From NCBI GenBank assembly GCA_041664345.1, contig JBAYKX010000021.1, positions 15,519 through 79,518 on the forward strand: DNA of 64,000 nt, read 5' to 3'. Positions 1 to 9,568 of the stretch are shown one piece after another. The stretch comes from GWE2-40-63 sp041664345. Lineage in GTDB: Bacteria > Bacteroidota > Bacteroidia > Bacteroidales > SZUA-534. The notes beneath the pieces are model-generated. The model saw only the letters and a list, made by a program, of their open reading frames with translations. It searched no databases and was not told the DNA's origin. The position numbers and the translations under genes are program-made. Each line of letters opens with the position of its first letter. Position 1 is the first letter of the stretch.

Positions 1-3000
1 TGCTTGTTAATTTCTTCTTCTGGTAACGTGTTTATTTGATCAATGGCTGCTTCATTGGTATTTGCTGGTACTTGCACGGCAAATGAAATGGTTGGGTTTA
101 TTAATTTGTCGGTCATTTTCAGATGACAATCCACCTCAACTTTTTTCTCCCTGTCGGCTTCATCCATTGTTAAATCGAAAACCGAAGCTTTTTTTATTTT
201 GTAAACCGCATCAAGGTTGATAGTGGCATCAATTGGGTCGCCCGACCAATTTACACTACTACCCGATTGAATTTCAAACTTTTTGTTTATTACATTTTGA
301 AGTGTAAAGGTAAATTCACCTTTATTAATTCTGTAATCACCGTACATGTCAAAACCACCATTGACTGATTCCATATTTAAGTGGGCATACCCATTAGCTT
401 TTAATGCATCTCCAATTTTTGGATCGAATAGTATTTGCACTTCAGCATCAGGAGTAACGGTTAAGTCAATTATAATGCTTACTTCTGATTCTTGTTCCAA
501 GTAATTATTTGATTCTTTTTTTTCCTTTTTTTTGGCTTTATAAGGTTCAACAAATTCAATAAATCCATTTTCTTGAATATCGCCTTTTCCTTCTAAGGGA
601 ATAAAGAATTGCGAGTTCCGTAATGTGGTGGCAACTATGTCAATTTTGGTGTTGTCCGATGGGCCATAAATCTTTACATAACCTGCTCCATATACCTTTC
701 CATAAAATAGCGGATTATCAGTAACTTTTGTATTTAAGCCCAAAATTCGATTGGTACTAAATCGTAAATTGGTTGAAAAAGTACTGAATTTTTGATGTGA
801 TATGGTACCATTCATAACCATTTGGTTTTCATCTTTATCAAAAGCAGTAATTCTATTAAATTGAATTTCGTGATTGTGAAATACTATGGAATCGCTAAAA
901 TGATAATTTACCATAGTAGGAGTAACGGTTAATGAGGCTTGATTTGCATAAACTTTACCCTCCCATTTTGGGTTCGTAAGTTCTCCATAAACCCGCACTA
1001 ATCCACTGGCATGCCCATTAAAATTAATAAAAGTTGGCTGTAAGAACGGTTCTAAAATTTTCAGTGATTGTTCATTTAACTGAACGTTGCAATCTATTTC
1101 TTTTTTGATAGGTGATACACTTCCATCGATAAAAACCCGGGTAATATTGTTAATTTCCGATATTACTTGAACTTTCAATTTTTTTTCATTTTTATCCCAA
1201 ATACTGGTAAAGCGGGTATCACCAATAAGTTGGTTATTCAATGTTAATTTATTAATGGTAAAGTCAGAATTAATATGTAATTCACCGGTTATATCGGTAA
1301 TTTTTGTTTTTCCCGATAAATTTCCATTAAATAGTAAACTTTCTTGGTTTATAAGTGCGTTCAAATGGGTTAAACTAATGTTCTGAAAAATAAATAAAAT
1401 GCTGTCATTCGGATTAGGGCTGAGTTTTCCATCGATGCTTAAATTAGAATTTTTGTTATCAATTCTAACATTTGAGAAAATATACGTAGCCGAGTCTTTT
1501 AATAAATAACCTTTACTAATGTACCAGGTTGTATCAAGAACAATAATGTTTGACGGGAAAATATCCAATTTTAAATCAGGTTTTTGCCTGTTTTCATGTT
1601 TCGAAAAAGTTAGCAATGAATTCAAATTACCGCTGTAGTTATTGTGCAACCAGTTGTTCCAGTTAAAATTGATATCAATGCTGTCGTTATGTATTTTGAT
1701 GCTTGTGAGAAAATTTTTAAGTGAAGTATTTTCAAAGTACTTGAATTTTTTTGAGTTGAGATTAAGGTATAAGTTGGCTCCACGAGTATATAGTTTCAGG
1801 TTCATATCGTCAAGTTCCCGTTTATGAAATTCAAATTTGTTGGTAAAGCAAGAAATGCTAAGAAATGCATTTGCAGCATTAAAACTTCCAGTAACAGTTG
1901 TTCCCGGAGAAATACGGTAATTCGGGAGAAACATTTCTGTTATGGGATGGGGATAGTTTGCTACTATTGTAAATGAGAAATTATTGTAAATATCTTTAGA
2001 TGCAGTTTTAATTCCTAAGGATGGAATGAAGGAATTTAAAAGGGATTCTACTCCTTGAACCAAGGTTAATGAATTGTAATGACCTTCTAATTCAGCTGTA
2101 ATATATTCTGAATTAAAAGTTAATTTTCTTCCATTTTCAGTTAAATTAATTGCTATGGTAATACTATCCGTGGCAAAATAAGAGGTATCCTTGAAGTAAT
2201 ATAATTCGGTAAGAATAATATTTCCTGTAGTGTTTTCAAATTTATTACCAATAAAGTTAGCATTCAAATTCATTGAAAGGTTGGCCGTGGAATCTGATTT
2301 TATTATCCCCAATGCATATAGGTTGGCTGAATACAGATTCATTGAAAAATTGTAGGAAGGGATGGTATCTAAATTTAAAACCCCATCAAAATCGAACCTG
2401 AGTTTTGGGTCAAAGGAGGAAATCCTACCCGTAAACGTTTCTTTGGTCAATGCGCCCTTAATACCAACGGAATCGATAGTTTGATTGTTGAAAGCAAAAC
2501 TTTGTATCATTCCGTCAATATCTAAATGTATTCCTTGTTTATTGGAATAATAACCTTTTGTATCCAAATTAAATGATATTTCGCCTAACGATTCGCTTGG
2601 AATAATCGTTGTTAAATGCAACGGGGCTGCTTTAACGTTTCCTTCAATAAAAGTTTTTTGCTGAATGGTATCTTTTATGACGGACAAATTAGAATAAACA
2701 GCTCCTAAATTAGAAGTAATGTAACCTTGATTGTGAATTCTATCTAAAGAACCTTTTAAATATCCTTTATAGGTAATATACCCCAAATTTTTAAATGGTT
2801 CAGGAATTAAGGAGGAATCTTGTTTAAAATAGGTACCCAGAATATGAATTAGATCATTTGAACTCGTTTGTAAATTTTCTACTTCAAAACTGTAAGTCAA
2901 TTGTGAAGGTTGTGTTATGTTTCTAATTTCAAAGCTGGATTCGAGGAAGCTTGCCTTTCCCATGTTTACCTTTACTTTTTTTCCTTTTATTTTGGAGAGG

Positions 3001-3884
3001 TTGCCTGATAAACTACCAGATATTGATAAATACTCGTTATTACCTTTAAAGCCATGATAAAATGATGAAAAGTCATTTAAAAACAATTTTGAGGAAACAT
3101 TATTTATGTGGTAAATTGCAGGTGTTATTGAATCTTTTTTTTCAACCCAAAAACCATCTATTTTGATGGTTGAATTAGTACTCAAAATCCTTAAGTCTTC
3201 AATGGCAAGTTCCTGTTTTACCTTTTTAAAAATAAAAGCTATGTTTTGCAAATGAATTTCATTATTATACCAGAATGATAACGTAGTTAGGTTGAAACTT
3301 TGATTGGTGGAATCAATAACTATATCTTCAACATTTGCATCAAAATCTGAAATTTGAAAGCTCTTTCCATTGGTTTCAAACAAAACAGTATTATTTAAAA
3401 AATTAAGTTCATCAAACTTTAATTCCCAGTCGAATGCACTTTTCTTTCCGGTATCCAGCCTATCAATAAGAAAAGAATAATTGTAAGTGGAATCTTTAAT
3501 TTGTCTTATTTTACTGGTAACATCTTTCAGAACAATTTGATCGAGAAATAACTTTTTTTTATTGAAATTTAGCTTCTTCAAATTACACTCTAAACGACCA
3601 ATGTAAAGAAGAGTATCATGGTTTTGGTCTGCAATATAAAGTCCTTTGATTATAAAATTTCTTTTTAACCCATAAGTAATCCGGTCAATTGAAATATCGG
3701 TATTAAAATAAGTGGCTATTTTTTGGGCTGCTTTTTTTGCCAGAAGGGTTTGTATTGTTGGTGTGCGGATAGCTGTCCATAGAGTTATAGTAATTCCTGC
3801 AAGTACAAGAATGAAATAGGCTACTATTTTAGCTGTTTTTTTAATATTTTTGAGGTTTAATTTATTACAACTTATTTTTACCAA
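1..3884 (-). CDS. tamB: TamB-like translocation/assembly protein (DUF490), C-terminus beyond window
   Basis: The reading frame is open on the minus strand from 3884 to the left edge, at least 1294 codons. I checked the frame at the start, near 2400 and at the edge. The only early start is a TTG at 3884, two codons after an in-frame TAA. It precedes a short basic segment and one membrane helix (about residues 16-36), then a long beta-rich region typical of the AsmA/TamB superfamily. The last visible residues (KLINPTISFAVQVPANTNEA) match the start of the conserved C-terminal DUF490 domain. TamB family proteins bridge inner and outer membrane and move lipid or help outer-membrane protein assembly. 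The gene is divergent from tsaD, an arrangement often seen in Bacteroidota. The family assignment is fairly sure; the start codon is inferred. Confidence 0.85.
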   Translation of the reverse strand, partial: MVKISCNKLNLKNIKKTAKIVAYFILVLAGITITLWTAIRTPTIQTLLAKKAAQKIATYFNTDISIDRITYGLKRNFIIKGLYIADQNHDTLLYIGRLECNLKKLNFNKKKLFLDQIVLKDVTSKIRQIKDSTYNYSFLIDRLDTGKKSAFDWELKFDELNFLNNTVLFETNGKSFQISDFDANVEDIVIDSTNQSFNLTTLSFWYNNEIHLQNIAFIFKKVKQELAIEDLRILSTNSTIKIDGFWVEKKDSITPAIYHINNVSSKLFLNDFSSFYHGFKGNNEYLSISGSLSGNLSKIKGKKVKVNMGKASFLESSFEIRNITQPSQLTYSFEVENLQTSSNDLIHILGTYFKQDSSLIPEPFKNLGYITYKGYLKGSLDRIHNQGYITSNLGAVYSNLSVIKDTIQQKTFIEGNVKAAPLHLTTIIPSESLGEISFNLDTKGYYSNKQGIHLDIDGMIQSFAFNNQTIDSVGIKGALTKETFTGRISSFDPKLRFDFDGVLNLDTIPSYNFSMNLYSANLYALGIIKSDSTANLSMNLNANFIGNKFENTTGNIILTELYYFKDTSYFATDSITIAINLTENGRKLTFNSEYITAELEGHYNSLTLVQGVESLLNSFIPSLGIKTASKDIYNNFSFTIVANYPHPITEMFLPNYRISPGTTVTGSFNAANAFLSISCFTNKFEFHKRELDDMNLKLYTRGANLYLNLNSKKFKYFENTSLKNFLTSIKIHNDSIDINFNWNNWLHNNYSGNLNSLLTFSKHENRQKPDLKLDIFPSNIIVLDTTWYISKGYLLKDSATYIFSNVRIDNKNSNLSIDGKLSPNPNDSILFIFQNISLTHLNALINQESLLFNGNLSGKTKITDITGELHINSDFTINKLTLNNQLIGDTRFTSIWDKNEKKLKVQVISEINNITRVFIDGSVSPIKKEIDCNVQLNEQSLKILEPFLQPTFINFNGHASGLVRVYGELTNPKWEGKVYANQASLTVTPTMVNYHFSDSIVFHNHEIQFNRITAFDKDENQMVMNGTISHQKFSTFSTNLRFSTNRILGLNTKVTDNPLFYGKVYGAGYVKIYGPSDNTKIDIVATTLRNSQFFIPLEGKGDIQENGFIEFVEPYKAKKKEKKESNNYLEQESEVSIIIDLTVTPDAEVQILFDPKIGDALKANGYAHLNMESVNGGFDMYGDYRINKGEFTFTLQNVINKKFEIQSGSSVNWSGDPIDATINLDAVYKIKKASVFDLTMDEADREKKVEVDCHLKMTDKLINPTISFAVQVPANTNEAAIDQINTLPEEEINK

Positions 3885-3970
3885 CGCTTAATAGGACTGT
3901 AAAAATAGCAATTGGTAACTATAAACAGAAATGTATCTGTTTTATTTTGTTTTGTTTAGCACCTATTTTT

Positions 3971-4990
3971 ATGAGTATAACTATTTTAGGGATTGAGTCA
4001 TCTTGCGACGATACTTCGGCTTCGGTAATCAGCGATGGGGTAATACGTTCAAACTATATTGCTAATCAGGAAGTACACAAATTGTTTGGAGGAGTAGTTC
4101 CTGAACTTGCTTCCCGGGCGCATCAGCAAAACATTATTCCCGTGGTTGATGCGGCTATTAAACAGGCAGGAATAAAACCTGAAGATATCAATGCAGTAGC
4201 ATTCACACGAGGTCCGGGATTGCTTGGTTCTCTTTTGGTAGGAACATCTTTTGCAAAGGGTTTTGCCTTAGCACAAAACATTCCAATTATTGAAGTCAAT
4301 CATTTGCAAGCCCATGTGTTGGTTCATTTTATAAAAGAAGATGCGATGGATTTTGACCAGCCCAGTTTTCCTTTCTTATGTTTGTTGGTTTCCGGTGGCC
4401 ATACACAACTAATTATTATAAGGAATCATTTACAAATGGAAGTAATCGGTTCTACAATAGATGATGCTGCCGGAGAAGCATTTGATAAATGCGCTAAGGT
4501 AATGAATTTGCCCTATCCGGGTGGTCCAATGGTTGATAAGTTGGCGAAAATTGGTAATCCTACAAAAATTAAATTTGCCAAACCTCGCATCGATGGCTAT
4601 AATTTTAGTTTTAGCGGATTAAAAACTAGTTTTCTTTATCACATAAGAGATGAAATTAAAAACAATCCTAATTATATTGAAGATAACAAAGCCGATTTAT
4701 GTGCTTCGTTGCAATTCACTATCATTCAACTATTAATGGATAAATTAGATAGAGCAGTGAAAGAATACGGAATACGCGAAATTGCAATAGCTGGTGGTGT
4801 ATCGGCTAATTCAGGATTGCGTGATGCTTTAACCAATTATGGAATAAATAACAACATTAGAATTCATATTCCAAAATTCAGCTTTACAACCGACAATGCA
4901 GCTATGATTGCAATAACCGGATACTATAAATATTTAAGAGGTGAATTTGCCTCACAAGATATTACACCATTGGCCCGGTTTGGGATTTAA
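3971..4990 (+). CDS. tsaD: tRNA N6-adenosine threonylcarbamoyltransferase
   Basis: TsaD transfers the threonylcarbamoyl group from TC-AMP to A37 of ANN-decoding tRNAs, together with TsaB and TsaE. The 339-residue protein opens with the family signature ILGIESSCDDTS, has the metal-binding HLQAH motif near residue 110, the glycine-rich LVSGGHT segment, and the C-terminal GGVSAN and TDNAAMIA motifs. A TTG further upstream (3947) would extend the frame by eight residues. I chose the ATG at 3971 because it places the conserved ITILGIESS right at the N-terminus, as is usual. It is divergent from tamB and convergent with cysK. A period-7 repeat array starts ten bases after its stop codon. Length and motifs are normal; very secure. 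Confidence 0.97.
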   Translation: MSITILGIESSCDDTSASVISDGVIRSNYIANQEVHKLFGGVVPELASRAHQQNIIPVVDAAIKQAGIKPEDINAVAFTRGPGLLGSLLVGTSFAKGFALAQNIPIIEVNHLQAHVLVHFIKEDAMDFDQPSFPFLCLLVSGGHTQLIIIRNHLQMEVIGSTIDDAAGEAFDKCAKVMNLPYPGGPMVDKLAKIGNPTKIKFAKPRIDGYNFSFSGLKTSFLYHIRDEIKNNPNYIEDNKADLCASLQFTIIQLLMDKLDRAVKEYGIREIAIAGGVSANSGLRDALTNYGINNNIRIHIPKFSFTTDNAAMIAITGYYKYLRGEFASQDITPLARFGI

Positions 4991-5000
4991 GCCATTTAAT

Positions 5001-5068
5001 AATTAACAATTAGCAATTAACAATTAGCAATTAACAATTCAACCCGGTAACCCTGTATCCCTGTAACC
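5001..5068. repeat. period-7 then period-8 simple array between tsaD and cysK
   Basis: Bases 5001-5039 are five and a half 7-bp units alternating AATTAAC and AATTAGC. From about 5046 to 5068 the period becomes 8; read on the cysK strand these units are GGTTACAG-like. The array fills the gap between two convergent stop codons, about ten bases from each. It is not a CRISPR: units are too short and there are no spacers. It belongs to a set of similar arrays in this window. Confidence 0.8.
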
Positions 5069-5078
5069 ATTTTATAAA

Positions 5079-5984
5079 TCAAAACAATCCTTCAATGGAA
5101 AGATAGCGTTCACCCGTATCGTAAGCAAAGGTTAATACTTTTTTACCGGCAAGCTCCGGCATTTTTTGAGCAATTGCAGCCAACGAAGCCCCGCTTGATA
5201 TGCCAACAAATAGTCCTTCTTCTGAAGCAGCCCTTCTTGCGAAATCATAAGCCTCATCTTTTCCTACTTTTATCACCCCATCGAGCAATTCAGTAAATAA
5301 ATTTTTAGGAATAAAACCGGCACCAATACCTTGAATAGGATGTGGTCCTGGAGCCCCTCCGCTAATTACTGGCGACAATTCGGGTTCTACTGCAAAAACT
5401 TTTAAATTTGGAAATTTTGCTTTAAGTACCTTGGCTACTCCACTGATATGTCCACCTGTTCCAACACCTGATATTAAGTAATCAAAGCCTTCAGGGAAAT
5501 CATTAAGTATTTCCTGAGCTGTTGTTGAACTATGAATTTCAGGATTGGCACTGTTTTCGAATTGCATCGGAATCCAACCGTTTAATTCAATTTGTAGTTC
5601 TTTTGCTTTTTCAATAGCACCTTTCATACCCTTTTCTTTAGGGGTTAAAACCAATTCAGCCCCATACGCTTTTACCAAACGGCGTCGTTCCATTGACATA
5701 CTTTCGGGCATTACAAGGATTAATTTATATTTTTTTACAGCAGCTACTAAAGCCAAACCTATTCCCGTATTCCCTGAAGTTGGTTCAATAATAACGGTGT
5801 CGTGTGTTAATATTCCATTTTTTTCGGCATCTTCAATCATCGAGAGCGCTATGCGGTCTTTAATACTTCCCCCTGGGTTACTTTTCTCCAATTTTATCCA
5901 TACTTCAGTTTGAGTTCCAAAAAGAGTATTAATTTTTATAGTTGGGGTATTTCCTATTAATTCAAGTACATTATTTGCTTTCAT
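5079..5984 (-). CDS. cysK: cysteine synthase (O-acetylserine sulfhydrylase)
   Basis: This PLP enzyme joins O-acetylserine and sulfide to make cysteine, the step after CysE. The 301-residue protein has LIGNTPTIKI at the N-terminus, the PLP lysine in SNPGGSIKDRIA (about residue 42), the substrate loop TSGNTGIGLA, the phosphate-binding SGVGTGGHISG loop and the conserved PGPHPIQGIGAGF segment. Length is typical of CysK/CysM. It lies downstream of cysE on the same strand with a 111-base gap filled by a period-7 repeat, so the two probably form one transcript controlled by the leader at 6933-7129. I cannot separate CysK from CysM substrate preference by eye. Confidence 0.95.
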   Translation of the reverse strand: MKANNVLELIGNTPTIKINTLFGTQTEVWIKLEKSNPGGSIKDRIALSMIEDAEKNGILTHDTVIIEPTSGNTGIGLALVAAVKKYKLILVMPESMSMERRRLVKAYGAELVLTPKEKGMKGAIEKAKELQIELNGWIPMQFENSANPEIHSSTTAQEILNDFPEGFDYLISGVGTGGHISGVAKVLKAKFPNLKVFAVEPELSPVISGGAPGPHPIQGIGAGFIPKNLFTELLDGVIKVGKDEAYDFARRAASEEGLFVGISSGASLAAIAQKMPELAGKKVLTFAYDTGERYLSIEGLF

Positions 5985-5994
5985 ATATTTAATT

Positions 5995-6106
5995 GTTACT
6001 GGTTTCTGGTAGCTGGTTACTGGTTACTAAATTCTAAACTCTAAACTCTAATCTCTAATCTCAAGTCTCAAATCACAAATCTCATATCTCTACTCTCAAA
6101 TCACAA
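5995..6106. repeat. 16-unit period-7 array between cysE and cysK
   Basis: Sixteen consecutive 7-bp units run in one register from 5995. The first are GTTACTG/GTAGCTG-like, then units drift through AATTCTA and AACTCTA to ATCTCAA and ATCACAA. The register never breaks while the consensus changes. The last units run into the 3' end of cysE and supply its final codons (FVI) and stop codon (6096-6098). The same GTTACTG/GTAGCTG units recur at 36879 and 57454. Confidence 0.8.
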
Positions 6107-6926
6107 AATCAATGATATGGTCATATTCAGGGTTTTTATTTTTTACATATACCTCACTTTTATTTAATACAATGGAATAGGGTTCTACACTTTCAGTGAG
6201 CCAAACATTTCCTCCTATTATTGTATCGTGTTCAATAATTGTTTTACCTCCCAGAATAGTGGTTCCTGAGTAAATAGTAACTTTATCTTTTATTGTAGGG
6301 TGTCTTTTTTTTCCGGCTTTATCTTTTGTTACACTCAGCGCCCCTAGGGTAACTCCCTGATAAATTTTTACATGATTTCCAATCTCAGTAGTCTCTCCAA
6401 TCACTATTCCTGTTCCATGATCAATGCAAAATGATTCACCAATTTGAGCCCCGGGATGAATGTCGATACCGGTTTGTTTATGGCCATATTCAGTAAATAG
6501 TCGAGGTAACACGGGCACGTTCAGTTTATATAGCTCATGAGCGATGCGATAAATGCATACGGCATAAAATCCGGGATAACTAACCATCACTTCTTCAATG
6601 CTTTCTGCGGCAGGGTCTCCTTCATATATTGCCGTAGCATCTTTTATCAGCAAATCATAAATTGTAGGAAAGGAATCAATAAATTGATGCGCCAAGAGTA
6701 GAGCCTGATTTTTTTCATAGTTTATAGTTTGCAAAAGTTGGGTTACATGTTTGGTAACGCCTTCAAATTCTTTATCCAATGAAGTGCATTCTTTTCTGCT
6801 TAAAATTGGGAAAAGCAATTCAATTACATTGTTAAGTAAATCGTAGCTCGCTTTTAAAGGGGGTACTTTTCCAACAGAACTTCTCCGGTACTGCCCAATT
6901 TGGGTAAAAAAATCTTCTCTTTGCAT
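6096..6926 (-). CDS. cysE: serine O-acetyltransferase (EpsC/CysE type)
   Basis: This enzyme acetylates serine with acetyl-CoA to give O-acetylserine, the first committed step to cysteine. The N-terminal half is helical (SATase domain). From about residue 150 there is a left-handed beta-helix of hexapeptide repeats, with the active-site DHGTGIVIGET and later TILGGKTIIE and TIIGGNVWL turns. An ATG at 6950 would add eight residues but lies in the loop of an intrinsic-terminator hairpin, so I place the start at the ATG at 6926 (276 residues). It is followed by cysK on the same strand. Expression is probably set by the attenuator-like leader upstream. Its last codons are formed by a period-7 repeat. 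Confidence 0.93.
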   Translation of the reverse strand: MQREDFFTQIGQYRRSSVGKVPPLKASYDLLNNVIELLFPILSRKECTSLDKEFEGVTKHVTQLLQTINYEKNQALLLAHQFIDSFPTIYDLLIKDATAIYEGDPAAESIEEVMVSYPGFYAVCIYRIAHELYKLNVPVLPRLFTEYGHKQTGIDIHPGAQIGESFCIDHGTGIVIGETTEIGNHVKIYQGVTLGALSVTKDKAGKKRHPTIKDKVTIYSGTTILGGKTIIEHDTIIGGNVWLTESVEPYSIVLNKSEVYVKNKNPEYDHIIDFVI

Positions 6927-6932
6927 AGTAGT

Positions 6933-6964
6933 AAAAAAAAGCCCTTTCATCGGCGAAAGGGCTT
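6933..6964 (-). terminator. intrinsic terminator in the cysE leader (putative attenuator)
   Basis: On the minus strand AAGCCCTTTC pairs perfectly with GAAAGGGCTT (10 bp, loop GCCGAT) and is followed by at least eight T. It ends only seven bases before the cysE ATG, so it would stop cysE transcription unless disrupted. The 5' arm can instead pair with GAAATGGGC at 7024-7016 inside the leader ORF. Confidence 0.8.
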
Positions 6965-6994
6965 ATATTGTTTTTAAGTGTAAAGTATTCTATC

Positions 6995-7057
6995 TTAATC
7001 ACGGAAACAAAATATGCCCATTTCTTTTGCAAATACAACAACACATTGAATTGTCAT
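6995..7057 (-). CDS. putative 20-residue leader peptide with two Cys codons, upstream of cysE
   Basis: An ATG at 7057 opens a 20-codon frame encoding MTIQCVVVFAKEMGIFCFRD, ended by TAA at 6997-6995. Cys codons (TGT) are at positions 5 and 17, a high content for so short a peptide placed before a cysteine-biosynthesis operon. Codons 12-14 (GAA ATG GGC) can pair with the GCCCTTTC arm of the downstream terminator, leaving one bulged U; a further UAU/AUA pairing follows after one mismatch. It starts about 35 bases after the predicted transcription start. Translation and role are inferred from layout; I know of no named family. Confidence 0.5.
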   Translation of the reverse strand: MTIQCVVVFAKEMGIFCFRD

Positions 7058-7098
7058 TTTGAAAGTGAATCATAATTGTTATTTGATAATTTAAGATG

Positions 7099-7129
7099 CA
7101 AATGTATGAATATATTAGAATTATGCAAT
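7099..7129 (-). promoter_or_regulatory. promoter for the cysE-cysK leader
   Basis: On the minus strand there is TACATTTG (7106-7099), matching the Bacteroidota -7 consensus TAnnTTTG. An ATTG -33 element ends 19 bases upstream (7129-7126). The predicted start is near 7092, giving a leader of about 165 bases. The rest of the gap up to the M16 gene (7130-7375) is AT-rich and shows nothing I can name. Confidence 0.55.
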
Positions 7130-7375
7130 AGTTGCTTAAAAAAATATTGAATTAGTTCAGTTTTAGTTTCAATTAATAAGTTTGTGATAAATTTTGGTGC
7201 CATGTCTGGTTCTTTTTATTTTAACATACTAACAAAAAAGAAGGCTGAATGGCATAAATAAAGTAACAATATTTTAGGCAAAGAAATAATTTATTGTATC
7301 AAATTGTGTTTAATTTGTAACTAATAACCCTGTATTCAACAAAATATAATTAATATTCAAAATTAAACCAGAGAA

Positions 7376-9568
7376 ATGATGAACGTAAAACAATTATTTG
7401 TAATTGCATCCTTTTTATTTTTTGCAATTGGGATGAGTTTGGCTCAGGAAGCCAGTAAATTAGAAAAACTACCTCTAAATCCAAATGTACGGTACGGAAA
7501 ATTAGCCAATGGATTGACCTATTATGTATTGCATAATGAAGAGCCAAAGGAACGGGCTAGTTTTTATATAGTACAAAATGTGGGAGCTATACTTGAAAAT
7601 GAGGAGCAAAACGGGTTGGCTCATTTTTTAGAGCACATGGCTTTTAATGGCACAAAAAATTTTCCTGATAAAGGAATTCTAAATTATTTGGAGAAATATG
7701 GGGTGGCTTTTGGTAGGAATATTAATGCCTATACCAATGTTGATGAAACAGTTTACAACTTGAGCAATGTGCCTACAACGAATGAAAATTTGGTTGATTC
7801 CACCTTACTTATTCTTCACGATTGGAGCGACTTTTTATTACTTACCGATGAAGAAATAAATAACGAGCGAGGAGTAATTCACGAAGAATGGCGCACCCGA
7901 CGCTCAGGGCAAATGCGATTGTATTTAGAAACACGAAAGTATATTTTTCAAGGTTCAAAATATGCTGAACGTGACGTAATTGGTAACCTCGATGTGATTG
8001 ACAAATTTGATCCTAAAGTTATCCGTGATTTTTATCATGATTATTACCGTACCGATTTACAAGCTATAATTGTAGTTGGCGATTTGGATGCTGCAAAAAT
8101 AGAGGACAAAATTAAGAATTTGTTTTCGCCAATTGCTGCCATTGAAAATCCAAAAGAGCGCAGTTATTTTGAAGTTCCCGGAAATACGGAACCAATTGTA
8201 GGCGTAATTACTGATCCGGAAGCAGGAAATATCAGCTTTTCCTATTATTGTAAACATAAAGCCACTCCATTTAATGAAAAAGATTTGTCGTATTATAGGC
8301 AAGGATTGGTTGAACAATTGTATTCACAAATGATTGGAACTCGTTTTGAAGAAATGCTTCAAACAGGCAATCCACCCTTTATAAATGCCTATGCAGCCTA
8401 TTATAATATGGTTCGGCTAATGAATGTTTATAATGTTGGAGCAACCTTAAAAGAAGACAATATTTCAGGTGGTATTGAAGCGGCAATGATTGAAAATGAG
8501 CGTTTACGCCAATATGGTTTTGTAGGCAGTGAACTGGAGCGTGCAAAAATATCGTTACTAAGCGAATTTGAGAAAAAATTTAAAGAACGCAACAAGCTGA
8601 TGAATGATCGTTTGGTGCGGGAATTACAAATGAATTATTTGATTAACGAACCTGCACCGGGCATTGAGTTAGAATATAAACTAGTACAGCAATTGCTTCC
8701 AACTATTTTAATTGACGAAGTAAATATCTTAGCAAAAGCATGGAATACCAATACCAATCAGGTATTCATCGTGTCGGGACCTGAAAAAGAAGGATTGGTA
8801 TATCCCACCAAAGAGCAAATTCTTGAAATTGCCAACAAAGTAAATAAAACGGAGTTAAAACCCTACGAGGATAAAGTAATTAATGAACCCTTAGTTTCTG
8901 TTGATTTGAAAGGTTCAAAAATTAGCAACGAAAATCCTTTGAAGGAGTTTGGAGCAACTGAATATATTTTGAAAAATGGGGTTAGAGTAGTAATGAAAAC
9001 TACTGATTATAAGGAAAATGAAGTTTTAATGAATGTATTTAGTATGGGTGGAAGTTCATTATATCCAGCTAACGATTTGCCATCGATACAAATGATAAGC
9101 AATTTTGTGGGTGCTTTTGGTTTAGGTAAATTCGACCAAATGAGTTTGCAAAAACTTTTAACCGGAAAAATTGTATCAATTTCGCCTAGCATTGGTGATT
9201 TAAGCGAAGGATTGCAAGGCAGTTCATCAATTCAGGATTTTGAAACATTATTACAACTTACTTACCTGCAATTGGAACAACCACGATTTGATGAAGATGC
9301 TTTTAATGCACTAAAATCAAGGTATGTGGCTTATGTAGCTAATTTAGATGCCGATGTTAATAAAGCTTTTAGGGATTCAATTGCAATGGTAGGAACAAAT
9401 TACAATGAACGAACGGTTTTGTTCAATTCTCAAAACATTCAAAAAATTGATTTTGAAACAATTAAACGAGTTTATAACGAACGTTTTTCGGATGCTACCA
9501 ATTTTACTTTTGTTTTTGTAGGAAATATTGATTCCGAAAAAATGAAGCCCTTGATTGAAAATATTTAG
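7376..9568 (+). pseudogene. M16 family zinc metallopeptidase, main part, frameshifted near its 3' end
   Basis: M16 (pitrilysin/insulinase) peptidases cut peptides with an inverted zinc motif. The product has a signal peptide (residues 1-24, ending SLAQ), the HFLEH zinc motif (HxxEH) near residue 84 and the later third-ligand region NNERGVIHEEW. It also has several M16 domains with the usual second-half NGVRVVMK start. The frame closes at TAG 9566-9568 after LIENI, but homologous sequence (LGSLAPEKRNETWKDN) continues in another frame from 9566. Adding one A to the AAAA run at 9558-9561 gives IEKYLGSLAP, so a single-base loss explains the break. It may be a true pseudogene, a sequencing error or a shift site; the C-terminal remainder is listed separately. 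Confidence 0.85.

Noticed and set aside
5545..5913. Plus-strand frame of 122 codons over cysK.
   Set aside because: It is the complementary shadow of a strongly conserved enzyme gene.
6832..7044. A 70-codon minus-strand frame overlapping the start of cysE.
   Set aside because: It lies out of frame over cysE and the terminator hairpin and has no family features; the 20-codon ORF at 7057-6995 fits the layout better.
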